Of a stretch of DNA of 64,000 nt, positions 52,208 through 60,611 are shown in pieces (position 1 is the first letter of the stretch; the number at the start of each line of letters is the position of its first letter). A model generated the notes under the pieces. It saw only the letters and a program-made list of their open reading frames with translations. It searched no databases and was not told the origin of the DNA. Made by a program: the position numbers and the translations under genes. The stretch lies in NCBI RefSeq assembly GCF_024205705.1, contig NZ_CP073115.1, forward strand, positions 248,001-312,000, written 5' to 3'. This stretch comes from Neisseria subflava (GTDB lineage Bacteria > Pseudomonadota > Gammaproteobacteria > Burkholderiales > Neisseriaceae).

Positions 52208-53449
52208 TCAACCTACGACATTACCCAAGTTAAACAGCGGCAGATACATGGCAATCAGCAAAATACCGATGAGCGAACCCAATACCACCATGATGATAGG
52301 CTCCATCAAGTGAGACAATCGGGTGACGGAGTTGTCTACTTCATCTTCGTAGAATTCGGCTGCTTTGTTCAGCATATCGTCCAAAGAGCCTGACTCTTCG
52401 CCGATGGCCGCCATTTGGATCACCATGTTGGGGAACATATCTGTACTTTGCATACTGGATGTCAGCGACAGACCTTGGGTTACCTTGGCGCGGATGTCTT
52501 GAGTGGCTTCTTCATAGAGAATATTGCCGGATGCGCCTGCAACTGAATCTAATACTTCCACCAAAGGAACGCCGGCTGCGAAGAGGGTAGAAGTCGTACG
52601 CGCCCAACGGGCAATGGTCGCTTTTCGGACGATGGCGCCAAAAACAGGCAGCCTCAAAATCAAAGCATCGATTCGTTTTTGGAAGGTGGGCGATTTCTCA
52701 TGGAGTTTGTACAGGCCGAAGGCGGAAGCAATCAAAAGGATGATCATAATCCAGCCGTAATCGACAAATAAATCAGACAAGTTCATGACGAGTTGGGTAA
52801 GGTCTGGCAGCTCTGCACCCATATTGGCATAAACTTCTTTAAAGGCAGGCAGTACAAACATCATCATGATGAAGATAAGCGCGATGGCTACCACGATAAT
52901 AGCAATCGGGTAGGTCAGCGCGGTTTTAACCTTTTTCTTAATGGCTTGGGTTTTTTCTTTATAAACAGCCAGTTTGTCCAATAGGCTTTCCAATACGCCG
53001 CCGGACTCGCCTGCGCTGACCAGATTGCAATAGAAACGGTCGAAATATTTTGGATATTTGGAGAACGATTTACCCAATGCGCTGCCTTGTTCGACATCGG
53101 AGCGAACCTGCATCAGCATTTCGGTCATACTCGGATTGGAGTGGCCGCGCGCAACGATTTCAAAAGCCTGCATCAGCGGTAAGCCTGCCTTCATCATCGT
53201 TGCCAGTTGGCGGGTGAATACTGTAATGTCTTCTTGGGTAATACGGCGTTTGCGTGCGGTTTTGACTTTGCTGATGCGCAAAGGGCGAATGCCTCTGCGT
53301 TGGAGTTTTTTGCGTGCTTCTTCTTCGTCTTTGGCAACTACTTCACCACGGACAAGACGTTCGGTTTCGGTATTTTTTCCTTCAAATGTAAAACGCTTGC
53401 CTTTGCTTCTTGAACCGAACAGACTTCTTTTTTGCTCTGCTTGAGCCAT
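52208..53449 (-). CDS. pilG: Type IV pilus inner-membrane platform protein PilG
   Basis: A PilC/GspF-family platform protein (PilG in Neisseria nomenclature). The 413-aa product has a basic N-terminal segment (RSLFGSRSKGKRFTFEGKN), two GspF repeats with signatures FTRQLATMMKAGLPLMQAFE and ARTTSTLFAAGVPLVEVLDS, and three to four membrane segments. It links the PilF motor to pilus assembly. Confidence 0.95.
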   Translation of the reverse strand: MAQAEQKRSLFGSRSKGKRFTFEGKNTETERLVRGEVVAKDEEEARKKLQRRGIRPLRISKVKTARKRRITQEDITVFTRQLATMMKAGLPLMQAFEIVARGHSNPSMTEMLMQVRSDVEQGSALGKSFSKYPKYFDRFYCNLVSAGESGGVLESLLDKLAVYKEKTQAIKKKVKTALTYPIAIIVVAIALIFIMMMFVLPAFKEVYANMGAELPDLTQLVMNLSDLFVDYGWIMIILLIASAFGLYKLHEKSPTFQKRIDALILRLPVFGAIVRKATIARWARTTSTLFAAGVPLVEVLDSVAGASGNILYEEATQDIRAKVTQGLSLTSSMQSTDMFPNMVIQMAAIGEESGSLDDMLNKAAEFYEDEVDNSVTRLSHLMEPIIMVVLGSLIGILLIAMYLPLFNLGNVVG

Positions 53450-53528
53450 GAGTTATCCCTTGTTAGTAAGAAATAAAGCGGACTGTTTCCCCGTGCCGCT
53501 TTATTTTAATTTTCGAAAATATGGCAGT

Positions 53529-55208
53529 TTAGTCATTGGTATGAGCAGTCACTTCTTCCAACGAGGTCAGGCCTTGCATGACTTTCATGAGGCCGGCACG
53601 ACGCAAGTCTACCATGCCTTCCTGATAGGCCATATTCATGATATCAACTTCTGTACCGTTGTTCATAATGACTTTTTGCATTTCATCGCTGACCGGCATG
53701 ACTTCATAAATACCGACGCGGCCTTTAAAGCCTTTGCCGCGGCAGCTGTCGCAGCCAACCGGGCGGTAGAGCTTCCAATCTTGAGCCAAGTCCGCATCGG
53801 TAAAGCCGGCTTTTTTCAATGCCGGAACCGGTGGGCGCTCAACTTCGTGTTTGCAGTTCGGACACAGTCTGCGCAACAGCCTTTGCGCCATAATTAGGCT
53901 GACCGAGCTGGCGATGTTGAAAGGCGCGACACCCATGTTCAAAAGGCGGGACAGCGTGGCCGGTGCATTATTGGTATGCAGGGTAGAGAAAACCATGTGG
54001 CCGGTTTGGGCGGCTTTAATGGCGATGTCGGCGGTTTCCAAGTCACGAATCTCACCGACCATAATAATATCAGGATCTTGACGTAAGAAGGATCGGAGTG
54101 CGGCAGCAAACGTCAGGCCTTGTTTTTCATTGACGTTGACTTGGTTGACGCCCGGCAGGTTAATCTCGGCCGGATCTTCTGCCGTCGAAATGTTCACATC
54201 TTCCGTGTTCAAAATGCTCAGGCAGGTATAGAGCGAAACGGTTTTGCCCGAACCTGTCGGGCCGGTAACCAATACCATGCCGTAAGGGCGGTTGATGGCC
54301 TCAAGCAACATTTCTTTTTGGAAAGGCTCTAAACCGAGCTGGTCGATATTGAGCGATGTACCATCGGAATTTAGGATACGCATCACCACTTTTTCGCCGA
54401 ACAATGTCGGCAATGTGCTGACACGGAAGTCAATCGGACGGCCGTGTTTATGGAAGGCAATTTGAATTCTGCCGTCTTGCGGAATACGTTTTTCGGAAAT
54501 ATCCAAACGCGCCATCACTTTGATGCGCGATGCCAACTGGCCGCGCACGGCGACAGGCGGCTGTACGACTTCACGCAACTGCCCGTCCACACGGAAACGG
54601 ACGCGCGCCATTTGTTCGTAGAATTCAAAGTGGATGTCCGATGCGCCTGCGTTCAGGGCATCGGATAAGGTTTTGTGGATGAAACGGGGGATAGGGCCGT
54701 CTTCAGCTTCTTCGTTATCGATATAAAGCGATTGAGATTGCTGGGTTGCTTCATGTTCGTCGTTGATTTCTTTCAGAATGGTGGTCGAACGTTGACCTAG
54801 CCATTCCAGCAGTGAGCTGAGCTGGTCGTCTGGAACTACGACCAAGTCGACACTTAAACCTGAAGCAAAAGCGATTTTTTGAAAGTTTTGGATTTGGGTC
54901 GGATCGGATACGGCGAAATAAACCTTGCGTCCGCGTTTGAAAATCGGAATGCAACGATTTTGCACCATTTGCTCTTCCGTCAGAATGTCGCTGACTACAT
55001 TATTGCGCGGGTAGTAGCGCAAATCCAAAAGGGGATAGCTGAATACGCGCGCGACTAACTCTCCCAAAGCTTTAGGGGAGATGATGCCGTCTGAAAACAG
55101 TTTGGGCAGGATTTCTTTGCCCGATTGTAAAAGGCTGTTGTAATGTTCCGCTTGTTGATTTGAGATGGTCTGGCTTTGAACCAAAACACGCAATAATCCG
55201 ACACTCAT
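53529..55208 (-). CDS. pilF: Type IV pilus assembly ATPase PilF (PilB family)
   Basis: The 559-aa extension motor of the type IV pilus, a hexameric cytoplasmic ATPase (PilF in Neisseria). It has an N-terminal MshE-type domain, Walker A GPTGSGKTVSLYTCL, the Asp box STAEDPAEI, Walker B IIMVGEIRDLETADIA, the His box STLHTNNAPATLSRLLN and a tetracysteine zinc site (CPNC and CDSCRGKG). Its upstream gap is 402 bp to carB. Confidence 0.96.
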   Translation of the reverse strand: MSVGLLRVLVQSQTISNQQAEHYNSLLQSGKEILPKLFSDGIISPKALGELVARVFSYPLLDLRYYPRNNVVSDILTEEQMVQNRCIPIFKRGRKVYFAVSDPTQIQNFQKIAFASGLSVDLVVVPDDQLSSLLEWLGQRSTTILKEINDEHEATQQSQSLYIDNEEAEDGPIPRFIHKTLSDALNAGASDIHFEFYEQMARVRFRVDGQLREVVQPPVAVRGQLASRIKVMARLDISEKRIPQDGRIQIAFHKHGRPIDFRVSTLPTLFGEKVVMRILNSDGTSLNIDQLGLEPFQKEMLLEAINRPYGMVLVTGPTGSGKTVSLYTCLSILNTEDVNISTAEDPAEINLPGVNQVNVNEKQGLTFAAALRSFLRQDPDIIMVGEIRDLETADIAIKAAQTGHMVFSTLHTNNAPATLSRLLNMGVAPFNIASSVSLIMAQRLLRRLCPNCKHEVERPPVPALKKAGFTDADLAQDWKLYRPVGCDSCRGKGFKGRVGIYEVMPVSDEMQKVIMNNGTEVDIMNMAYQEGMVDLRRAGLMKVMQGLTSLEEVTAHTND

Positions 55209-55409
55209 TTTATTTTCCGTTTCTTGTGCAGTTTTCCCTTTAATTTAGAGGAAAGCCGTATTATTTTATCATTATTATGATTAAAGCATATGTTAATTAT
55301 GCAAATCTGCTTAAGTTGCAAAGACATGCTTCTGCTTTAATTGTATTTTTATTTCGGACGGCCATTATAAAGCAAGGAGAATAGGCGTTAAACTCGATAT
55401 TTTTGGATT

Positions 55410-55541
55410 ATGATGAAAAAACAACAATTTTGTCGTATGAATCCAATCAATAACGAAATTATATTTCATGTTGTTATCCCTTGTTGGGAGACGGCAGAAA
55501 AGGTTGTTTTGATGGACAGACGGTTAGAATTTGAAATATGA
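55410..55541 (+). CDS. Candidate 43-aa small ORF between pilF and carB
   Basis: ATG 55410 (or 55413) opens MMKKQQFCRMNPINNEIIFH and runs 43 codons to a stop that abuts a DUS terminator in the same direction. No good ribosome site is visible and I recognise no family. The remaining part of this gap (55209-55409) is AT-rich and shows nothing more than a DUS-like CGGACGGCC near 55354. It may be spurious. Confidence 0.25.
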   Translation: MMKKQQFCRMNPINNEIIFHVVIPCWETAEKVVLMDRRLEFEI

Positions 55542-55588
55542 AAAGGCCGTCTGAAACTGAGCAATCAGGTTTCAGACGGCCTTTTAAC
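55541..55588 (-). terminator. Inverted DUS hairpin next to carB
   Basis: An inverted AG-DUS pair with a 16-bp loop and A/T runs on both sides, 23 bp beyond the carB stop. Confidence 0.8.
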
Positions 55589-55610
55589 TATTTAAATCCG
55601 ATAGGATTGA

Positions 55611-58600
55611 TTAGGCTTTGTTTTTCAGACGGCCATGCAATTCCTGTACGCTGTACACGCCCAAGTGTTCGCGGCTTTTTGCGCCTTCGCTCATGGCTTC
55701 GCCGCCGGCGATGGTGGTGTATTGCGGTACGCGTTGGGTGAGGGAGGTGCGGCGGATGCTGTGGCTGTCGGTAACAGATTGTACTGTGCTGCCGACGGTG
55801 TTGACCACCAGTGCGATTTCGCCGTTTTTAATTGCGTCCACGATGTGTGGGCGGCCTTCCTGCACTTTGTTGACCGCTTGCACGATGATGCCGTGTTCTT
55901 TCAAGTATTCGGCGGTACCGCGAGTGGCGCAGACACCGTAGCCGAGTGCTTGGAAGTTTTGTGCGGTTTTGACGATGAGCGGTTTGTCTTCGTCGCGTAC
56001 GGCGAGGAACACTTTGCCTGTTGTGCTCAAGCGTTCGCCTGCGCCGAGTTGGGCTTTGAAGTAGGCTTCGCCGAAGCTTGCACCTACGCCCATGACTTCG
56101 CCGGTAGAGCGCATTTCAGGGCCGAGAATGGTGTCCACACCCGGGAATTTGATGAATGGGAACACGGCTTCTTTAACGGCATAGAAGTCTGGGATGACTT
56201 CTTTTTCTACGCCTTGCTCTTTCAGCGAAATGCCTGCCATCACGCGTGCGCCGACTTTGGCGAGCGGTACGCCGGTAGCTTTGGATACGAACGGTACGGT
56301 ACGGCTGGCGCGTGGGTTCACTTCCAGTACGAAGACCACGCTGTCTTGTACGGCAAACTGTACGTTCATCAAGCCGACTACGCCCAGTGCGTATGCCATG
56401 GCTTTGGTTTGACGACGGATTTCATCTTGAATTTCTTCATCCAATGAGTATGGAGGCAATGAACAGCCGGAGTCGCCGGAGTGGATACCTGCTTGTTCGA
56501 CGTGTTGCATGATGCCGCCGATCACGACGTCTTGGCCGTCTGAAACGCAGTCTACGTCCACTTCGATGGCGTTGTTCAAGAAGAAGTCGAGCAATACGGG
56601 GCTGTCTTCGGAAACTTGTACGGCTTCGCGCATGTATTTTTGCAACTCTTCGGCAGAGTGAACAATCTGCATGGCGCGGCCGCCGAGTACGTAAGAAGGA
56701 CGGACAACCAACGGATAACCGATTTCTTCGGCTTTAACGAGGGCTTCTTCTTCGTTGTGGGCGATGCGGTTAGGCGGTTGACGCAGGCCTAAGTCGTTCA
56801 ATACTTTTTGGAAGCGTTCGCGGTCTTCGGCAGCATCGATGCTGTCGGCAGATGTGCCGATGATGTTCACGCCGTTTGCCACCAAAGCATTGGCCAGTTT
56901 GAGCGGAGTTTGGCCGCCGTAATGCACAATCACGCCCCATGGGTTTTCGGTGCGGACGATTTCCAATACGTCTTCCAAGGTCAGCGGCTCAAAGTACAGG
57001 CGGTCGCTGGTGTCGAAGTCGGTGGATACGGTTTCAGGGTTGCAGTTGACCATGATGGTTTCAAAACCGGATTCGCGCAGGGCGAGTGCGGCGTGAACGC
57101 AGCAGTAGTCAAATTCGATACCTTGGCCGATACGGTTTGGGCCGCCGCCGAGAATCATCACTTTTTTACGGTCGGAAGGACGGGATTCGCATTCTTCTTC
57201 GTAAGTGGAGTAGAGGTAGGCGGTTTCGGTGGCAAACTCGGCGGCGCAGGTGTCAACGCGTTTGTAAACCGGATGCAGGTTCAGCGCGTAGCGGTGTTCG
57301 CGGACTTCTTTTTCGCTTACGTTCAACAATTGTGCCAAACGTTTGTCAGAGAAGCCTTTGCGTTTCAGACGGCGTAAAGCGGCGTAATCCAAATCTTGCA
57401 GGCAGCCTGCACTTACCTGCTGCTCTTCTTTTACCAAGTCTTCGATTTGCGCCAAGAACCAAGGGTCGATGGCGCAGATTTCGTGGATTTCTTCCAGAGT
57501 GAAGCCTGCGCGGAACGCATCGGCTACAAACAGCATACGCTCAGGGCCAGGGTTGGCCAGTTCTCGGCGGATTTCGGCTTTGTCTTCGCTGCGAGGGTTG
57601 AAACCGCACAAGCCGGTTTCCAAACCGCGCAAGGCTTTTTGGAAACTTTCCTGAATCGTGCGTCCCATCGCCATCACTTCGCCCACCGATTTCATCTGCG
57701 TGGTCAGACGGTCGTCTGCGGCGGGGAATTTTTCAAATGCGAAACGCGGGATTTTGGTCACGACATAGTCGATGGAAGGCTCGAACGACGCTGGGGTGCG
57801 GCCGCCGGTGATATCGTTGCGCAACTCGTCCAGCGTAAAGCCGACAGCCAGTTTGGCCGCTACTTTGGCAATTGGGAAGCCGGTTGCTTTAGATGCCAAC
57901 GCGGAAGAACGGCTCACGCGCGGGTTCATCTCAATCACAATCATCTCGCCGTTTTCAGGATTTACCGCAAACTGCACGTTTGAGCCGCCGGTATCCACGC
58001 CGATTTCACGCAACACTGCCAACGAAGCATTACGCATGATTTGGTATTCCTTGTCGGTCAATGTTTGTGCAGGCGCAACAGTGATGGAGTCGCCTGTATG
58101 CACGCCCATCGGGTCGAAGTTTTCAATCGAACAAATGATGATGCAGTTGTCGTTCTTATCGCGCACCACCTCCATCTCGTACTCTTTCCAGCCGAGAACG
58201 GATTGCTCAATCAGCAACTCATGAGTAGGCGATGCATCAAAACCGCGTTCGCAAATCGCCAAGAACTCATCTTTGTTGTAGGCAATACCGCCGCCCGAAC
58301 CACCCATGGTGAAAGACGGACGAATCAGCGTCGGAAAGCCGACCTGTTCCTGCGCCGCCAAGGCTTCGTTCATCGTGTGGCAGACAAAGGATTTCGGGCA
58401 GGAGAGGCCGATTTTCTCCATCGCCTCCTTAAAGCGGCCGCGGTCTTCCGCCTTGTCGATCGCGTCTTCCGTTGCGCCGATTAACTCGACATTGTATTTC
58501 GCCAACACGCCGTTGCGCGCCAAATCCAGCGCACAGTTCAGCGCAGTCTGGCCGCCCATCGTGGGCAGAATCGCGTCGGGCCGCTCTTTGGCGATAATCT

Positions 58601-58826
58601 TCTCCACCGTCTGCCACATAATCGGCTCGATGTAGGTAACATCCGCCATTTCAGGGTCGGTCATAATCGTGGCGGGGTTGGAATTCACCAGAATGACTTT
58701 ATAGCCTTCTTCACGCAAAGCCTTGCAGGCCTGTGCGCCCGAATAGTCAAATTCGCAGGCTTGACCGATAACGATAGGGCCGGCGCCGATGATAAGGATG
58801 GATTTTAGGTCGGTACGTTTGGGCAT
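55611..58826 (-). CDS. carB: Carbamoyl-phosphate synthase large subunit CarB
   Basis: CarB makes carbamoyl phosphate from bicarbonate, ammonia (delivered by CarA) and two ATP, feeding arginine and pyrimidine synthesis. The 1071-aa protein has two homologous ATP-grasp halves (for example SILIIGAGPIVIGQACEFDY and MILGGGPNRIGQGIEFDYCC), EMNPRVSRSSALASKATG in half one, EVNPRASRTVPFVSKATG in half two, and a C-terminal MGS-like allosteric domain. The terminal residues are encoded by a DUS. It is separated from carA by a 1.8-kb island. Confidence 0.98.
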   Translation of the reverse strand: MPKRTDLKSILIIGAGPIVIGQACEFDYSGAQACKALREEGYKVILVNSNPATIMTDPEMADVTYIEPIMWQTVEKIIAKERPDAILPTMGGQTALNCALDLARNGVLAKYNVELIGATEDAIDKAEDRGRFKEAMEKIGLSCPKSFVCHTMNEALAAQEQVGFPTLIRPSFTMGGSGGGIAYNKDEFLAICERGFDASPTHELLIEQSVLGWKEYEMEVVRDKNDNCIIICSIENFDPMGVHTGDSITVAPAQTLTDKEYQIMRNASLAVLREIGVDTGGSNVQFAVNPENGEMIVIEMNPRVSRSSALASKATGFPIAKVAAKLAVGFTLDELRNDITGGRTPASFEPSIDYVVTKIPRFAFEKFPAADDRLTTQMKSVGEVMAMGRTIQESFQKALRGLETGLCGFNPRSEDKAEIRRELANPGPERMLFVADAFRAGFTLEEIHEICAIDPWFLAQIEDLVKEEQQVSAGCLQDLDYAALRRLKRKGFSDKRLAQLLNVSEKEVREHRYALNLHPVYKRVDTCAAEFATETAYLYSTYEEECESRPSDRKKVMILGGGPNRIGQGIEFDYCCVHAALALRESGFETIMVNCNPETVSTDFDTSDRLYFEPLTLEDVLEIVRTENPWGVIVHYGGQTPLKLANALVANGVNIIGTSADSIDAAEDRERFQKVLNDLGLRQPPNRIAHNEEEALVKAEEIGYPLVVRPSYVLGGRAMQIVHSAEELQKYMREAVQVSEDSPVLLDFFLNNAIEVDVDCVSDGQDVVIGGIMQHVEQAGIHSGDSGCSLPPYSLDEEIQDEIRRQTKAMAYALGVVGLMNVQFAVQDSVVFVLEVNPRASRTVPFVSKATGVPLAKVGARVMAGISLKEQGVEKEVIPDFYAVKEAVFPFIKFPGVDTILGPEMRSTGEVMGVGASFGEAYFKAQLGAGERLSTTGKVFLAVRDEDKPLIVKTAQNFQALGYGVCATRGTAEYLKEHGIIVQAVNKVQEGRPHIVDAIKNGEIALVVNTVGSTVQSVTDSHSIRRTSLTQRVPQYTTIAGGEAMSEGAKSREHLGVYSVQELHGRLKNKA

Positions 58827-58851
58827 GGTGTTTTACCTTAGAGATTTCAGG

Positions 58852-59604
58852 TTATTTAAAACTATATTTAACGGGATTGCTGGCACCCCGTTTACGATAT
58901 TCTTCAGGCAGCCTTTTACGTTGGTATTTTTGGCGGACTTCATCATTTTTAGAAAGTGATTCGCCGTGAAAACCAAAACGTCCTACTATGGTTTCATTAA
59001 GCTCAGGAAAATTTTCCTTAGTAGCTGGCAGCCATTCATGCGCTTGTAAAACATCCACAATTAAGCCTTTTTCAACCGCCAAGATGTAATGCGCACGTTT
59101 TGCCCGCTCAACATCAAGCCGCCAGGCTAGGCGAACAGCATCATAAGCCGATTTTTCTTTATCTAAAGAACGATTAATATTAATAATCAATAGATTATGA
59201 TCGCTGTCAAATTGTGCAACAGGTGCATCGTATTTATCTTGTATTTCAGATACATGCATCGAACCAAATTCACTATTGCCATGTCCGCTTTGTTCATTTG
59301 ATAGCCCCGGATAGGCATCTATTAAAGCAGCTTCTACTTCAAAAGCGGTTTTCTCATTCATGCCATGTCGATGAATGACATGGATAACTTCCAATTTGGC
59401 TTTTTGGATAGCGCGAATCCTACTATATTTTAAATTCAGTTCATCTTCGCCATCTTCCGCTATTTTCAAACATTGTTTCAAATGTTCAAAAACCCGGTTG
59501 TCTTTGCCTTTGCCTACATAAAAAGTTTCACCATTTCTTGGGTCAATTAAGCGGTAAACGTAATATGCAAGGGCTTTGCAAACTTCAGATGAAAACTTGT
59601 CCAT
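58852..59604 (-). CDS. GIY-YIG nuclease domain protein (COG3680-like)
   Basis: A 250-aa protein whose first 110 residues form a GIY-YIG nuclease-type fold: Y-V-Y (residues 15-17) and Y-V-G (29-31) replace the canonical triads, followed by Arg37 in KDNRVFEHL, Glu89/91 in AFEVEAALIDAYPGLSNEQ and Asn103. This resembles the LEM-3-like/COG3680 subgroup. The C-terminal half has no recognised domain. It is AT-richer than carA and carB and sits in their variable gap, with the same orientation. A MarR-type palindrome lies 27 bp upstream of its start. Its function is unknown. Confidence 0.75.
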   Translation of the reverse strand: MDKFSSEVCKALAYYVYRLIDPRNGETFYVGKGKDNRVFEHLKQCLKIAEDGEDELNLKYSRIRAIQKAKLEVIHVIHRHGMNEKTAFEVEAALIDAYPGLSNEQSGHGNSEFGSMHVSEIQDKYDAPVAQFDSDHNLLIININRSLDKEKSAYDAVRLAWRLDVERAKRAHYILAVEKGLIVDVLQAHEWLPATKENFPELNETIVGRFGFHGESLSKNDEVRQKYQRKRLPEEYRKRGASNPVKYSFK

Positions 59605-59630
59605 ATTCTTTTTTCCTCAAATGTATTTAG

Positions 59631-59642
59631 ATAGCAAGCTAT
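59631..59642. promoter_or_regulatory. ATAGCAAGCTAT palindrome upstream of the GIY-YIG gene
   Basis: An exact copy (opposite strand) of the first operator in the MarR intergenic region at 15347-15358. It lies just upstream of the GIY-YIG ribosome site (GAGGAAAA) where a promoter is expected. Confidence 0.45.
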
Positions 59643-59659
59643 TAGCTTGTATGCAGGGT

Positions 59660-59676
59660 GCGTGCGATACGCACGC
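59660..59676. repeat. GC-rich palindrome GCGTGCG-ATA-CGCACGC
   Basis: A perfect 7-bp inverted repeat in otherwise AT-rich sequence, with GCGTGCGTGC recurring at 59708-59717. It resembles a dispersed neisserial repeat that I recall near other gene ends but cannot name. Confidence 0.5.
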
Positions 59677-59881
59677 GTTCTCCATTTTCCCTGCACTTTA
59701 ACCCATCGCGTGCGTGCCTTGCGGTACATATTAAAGGCCGTCTGAAAAAACGCTCGCGGGGTTTGTTCCATCTGCCTTGCGATAAAAAACTACCTGAAAA
59801 ATTCCTGCTATTGATATTTTGGCCACTTTTTTCAGACGACCGTTTGCGTTTTTATTTTGCACAGGCCGTCTGAAAACTTCC

Positions 59882-60139
59882 TTAAAAACTAGTGATAAAT
59901 GTAATCAAACCCAAAATAATGCCTGGGGCGTTTGCCAGTATGATGGGGTAGTCGCGTTTTTCTTTCAAAAAGCCGTAGGCAAACCATAATGTGCAGTTGA
60001 TGGCGGCGACGAGGGGTTGCAACGGCGAGCCGGGGTTGCCGGCAAGGTTGTTTTGGATTTGCGGGATATAAGAAACGTACATACCGACGCCGGCCAGGGT
60101 GGCGGTGACGGAAAGAATGTGCATTTGTTTTTCAGTCAT
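59882..60139 (-). CDS. SemiSWEET sugar transporter, copy 1
   Basis: An 85-aa protein of the bacterial SemiSWEET (MtN3/PQ-loop) family: three membrane helices, with the hinge motif YIPQ (Pro26-Gln27) in helix 1 and a conserved core AINCTLWFAYGFLK in helix 2. SemiSWEETs work as homodimers that pass sugars through the inner membrane. It starts MTEKQMHILS with GGAAAACC upstream. It is identical to the copy at 60218-60475. Confidence 0.9.
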   Translation of the reverse strand: MTEKQMHILSVTATLAGVGMYVSYIPQIQNNLAGNPGSPLQPLVAAINCTLWFAYGFLKEKRDYPIILANAPGIILGLITFITSF

Positions 60140-60217
60140 TGGTTTTCCTTTCTGATTAGACGATTGGGTTTTCAGGCTGTACAGATGTTGATTTGCACAG
60201 GCCGTCTGAAAACTTCC

Positions 60218-60475
60218 TTAAAAACTAGTGATAAATGTAATCAAACCCAAAATAATGCCTGGGGCGTTTGCCAGTATGATGGGGTAGTCGCGTTTTTCTT
60301 TCAAAAAGCCGTAGGCAAACCATAATGTGCAGTTGATGGCGGCGACGAGGGGTTGCAACGGCGAGCCGGGGTTGCCGGCAAGGTTGTTTTGGATTTGCGG
60401 GATATAAGAAACGTACATACCGACGCCGGCCAGGGTGGCGGTGACGGAAAGAATGTGCATTTGTTTTTCAGTCAT
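60218..60475 (-). CDS. SemiSWEET sugar transporter, copy 2
   Basis: Same 85-aa protein as copy 1, in the upstream unit of the tandem duplication, nearer carA. Identity at DNA level implies a very recent duplication or ongoing homogenisation. Expression could come from a promoter in the duplicated unit or by read-through from carA past the DUS hairpin at 60560-60605. Confidence 0.9.
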   Translation of the reverse strand: MTEKQMHILSVTATLAGVGMYVSYIPQIQNNLAGNPGSPLQPLVAAINCTLWFAYGFLKEKRDYPIILANAPGIILGLITFITSF

Positions 60476-60559
60476 TGGTTTTCCTTTCTGATTAGACGAT
60501 TGGGTTTTCAGGCTGTACAGATGTTGAGAGGGGGCTGAATTTATATTTTTGAAGTTTGG

Positions 60560-60605
60560 TTTTCAGACGGCCTGTTGTCGAGTTGAGTGTGGCCGTCTGA
60601 AAAAA
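60560..60605 (-). terminator. Inverted DUS hairpin downstream of carA
   Basis: TTTTCAGACGGCC and GGCCGTCTGAAAA facing each other, just beyond the carA stop. It separates carA from the SemiSWEET genes. Confidence 0.7.
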
Positions 60606-60611
60606 TCAGCT

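Larger units (their letters stand above)
59856..60527. repeat. Exact 336-bp tandem duplication
   Basis: Copy 1 spans 59856-60191 and copy 2 spans 60192-60527; they abut and I find no difference between them. Each holds a DUS, a whole SemiSWEET gene and its ribosome site and upstream sequence. The unit is 112 codons long. No IS or target duplication is visible, so unequal crossing over, slippage or natural transformation is the likely origin. Confidence 0.93.

Noticed and set aside
59547..59771. 74-aa frame upstream of the GIY-YIG gene
   Set aside because: It reads through the GC-rich palindrome, a DUS and the GIY-YIG start; composition is repeat-like, with no start signal.
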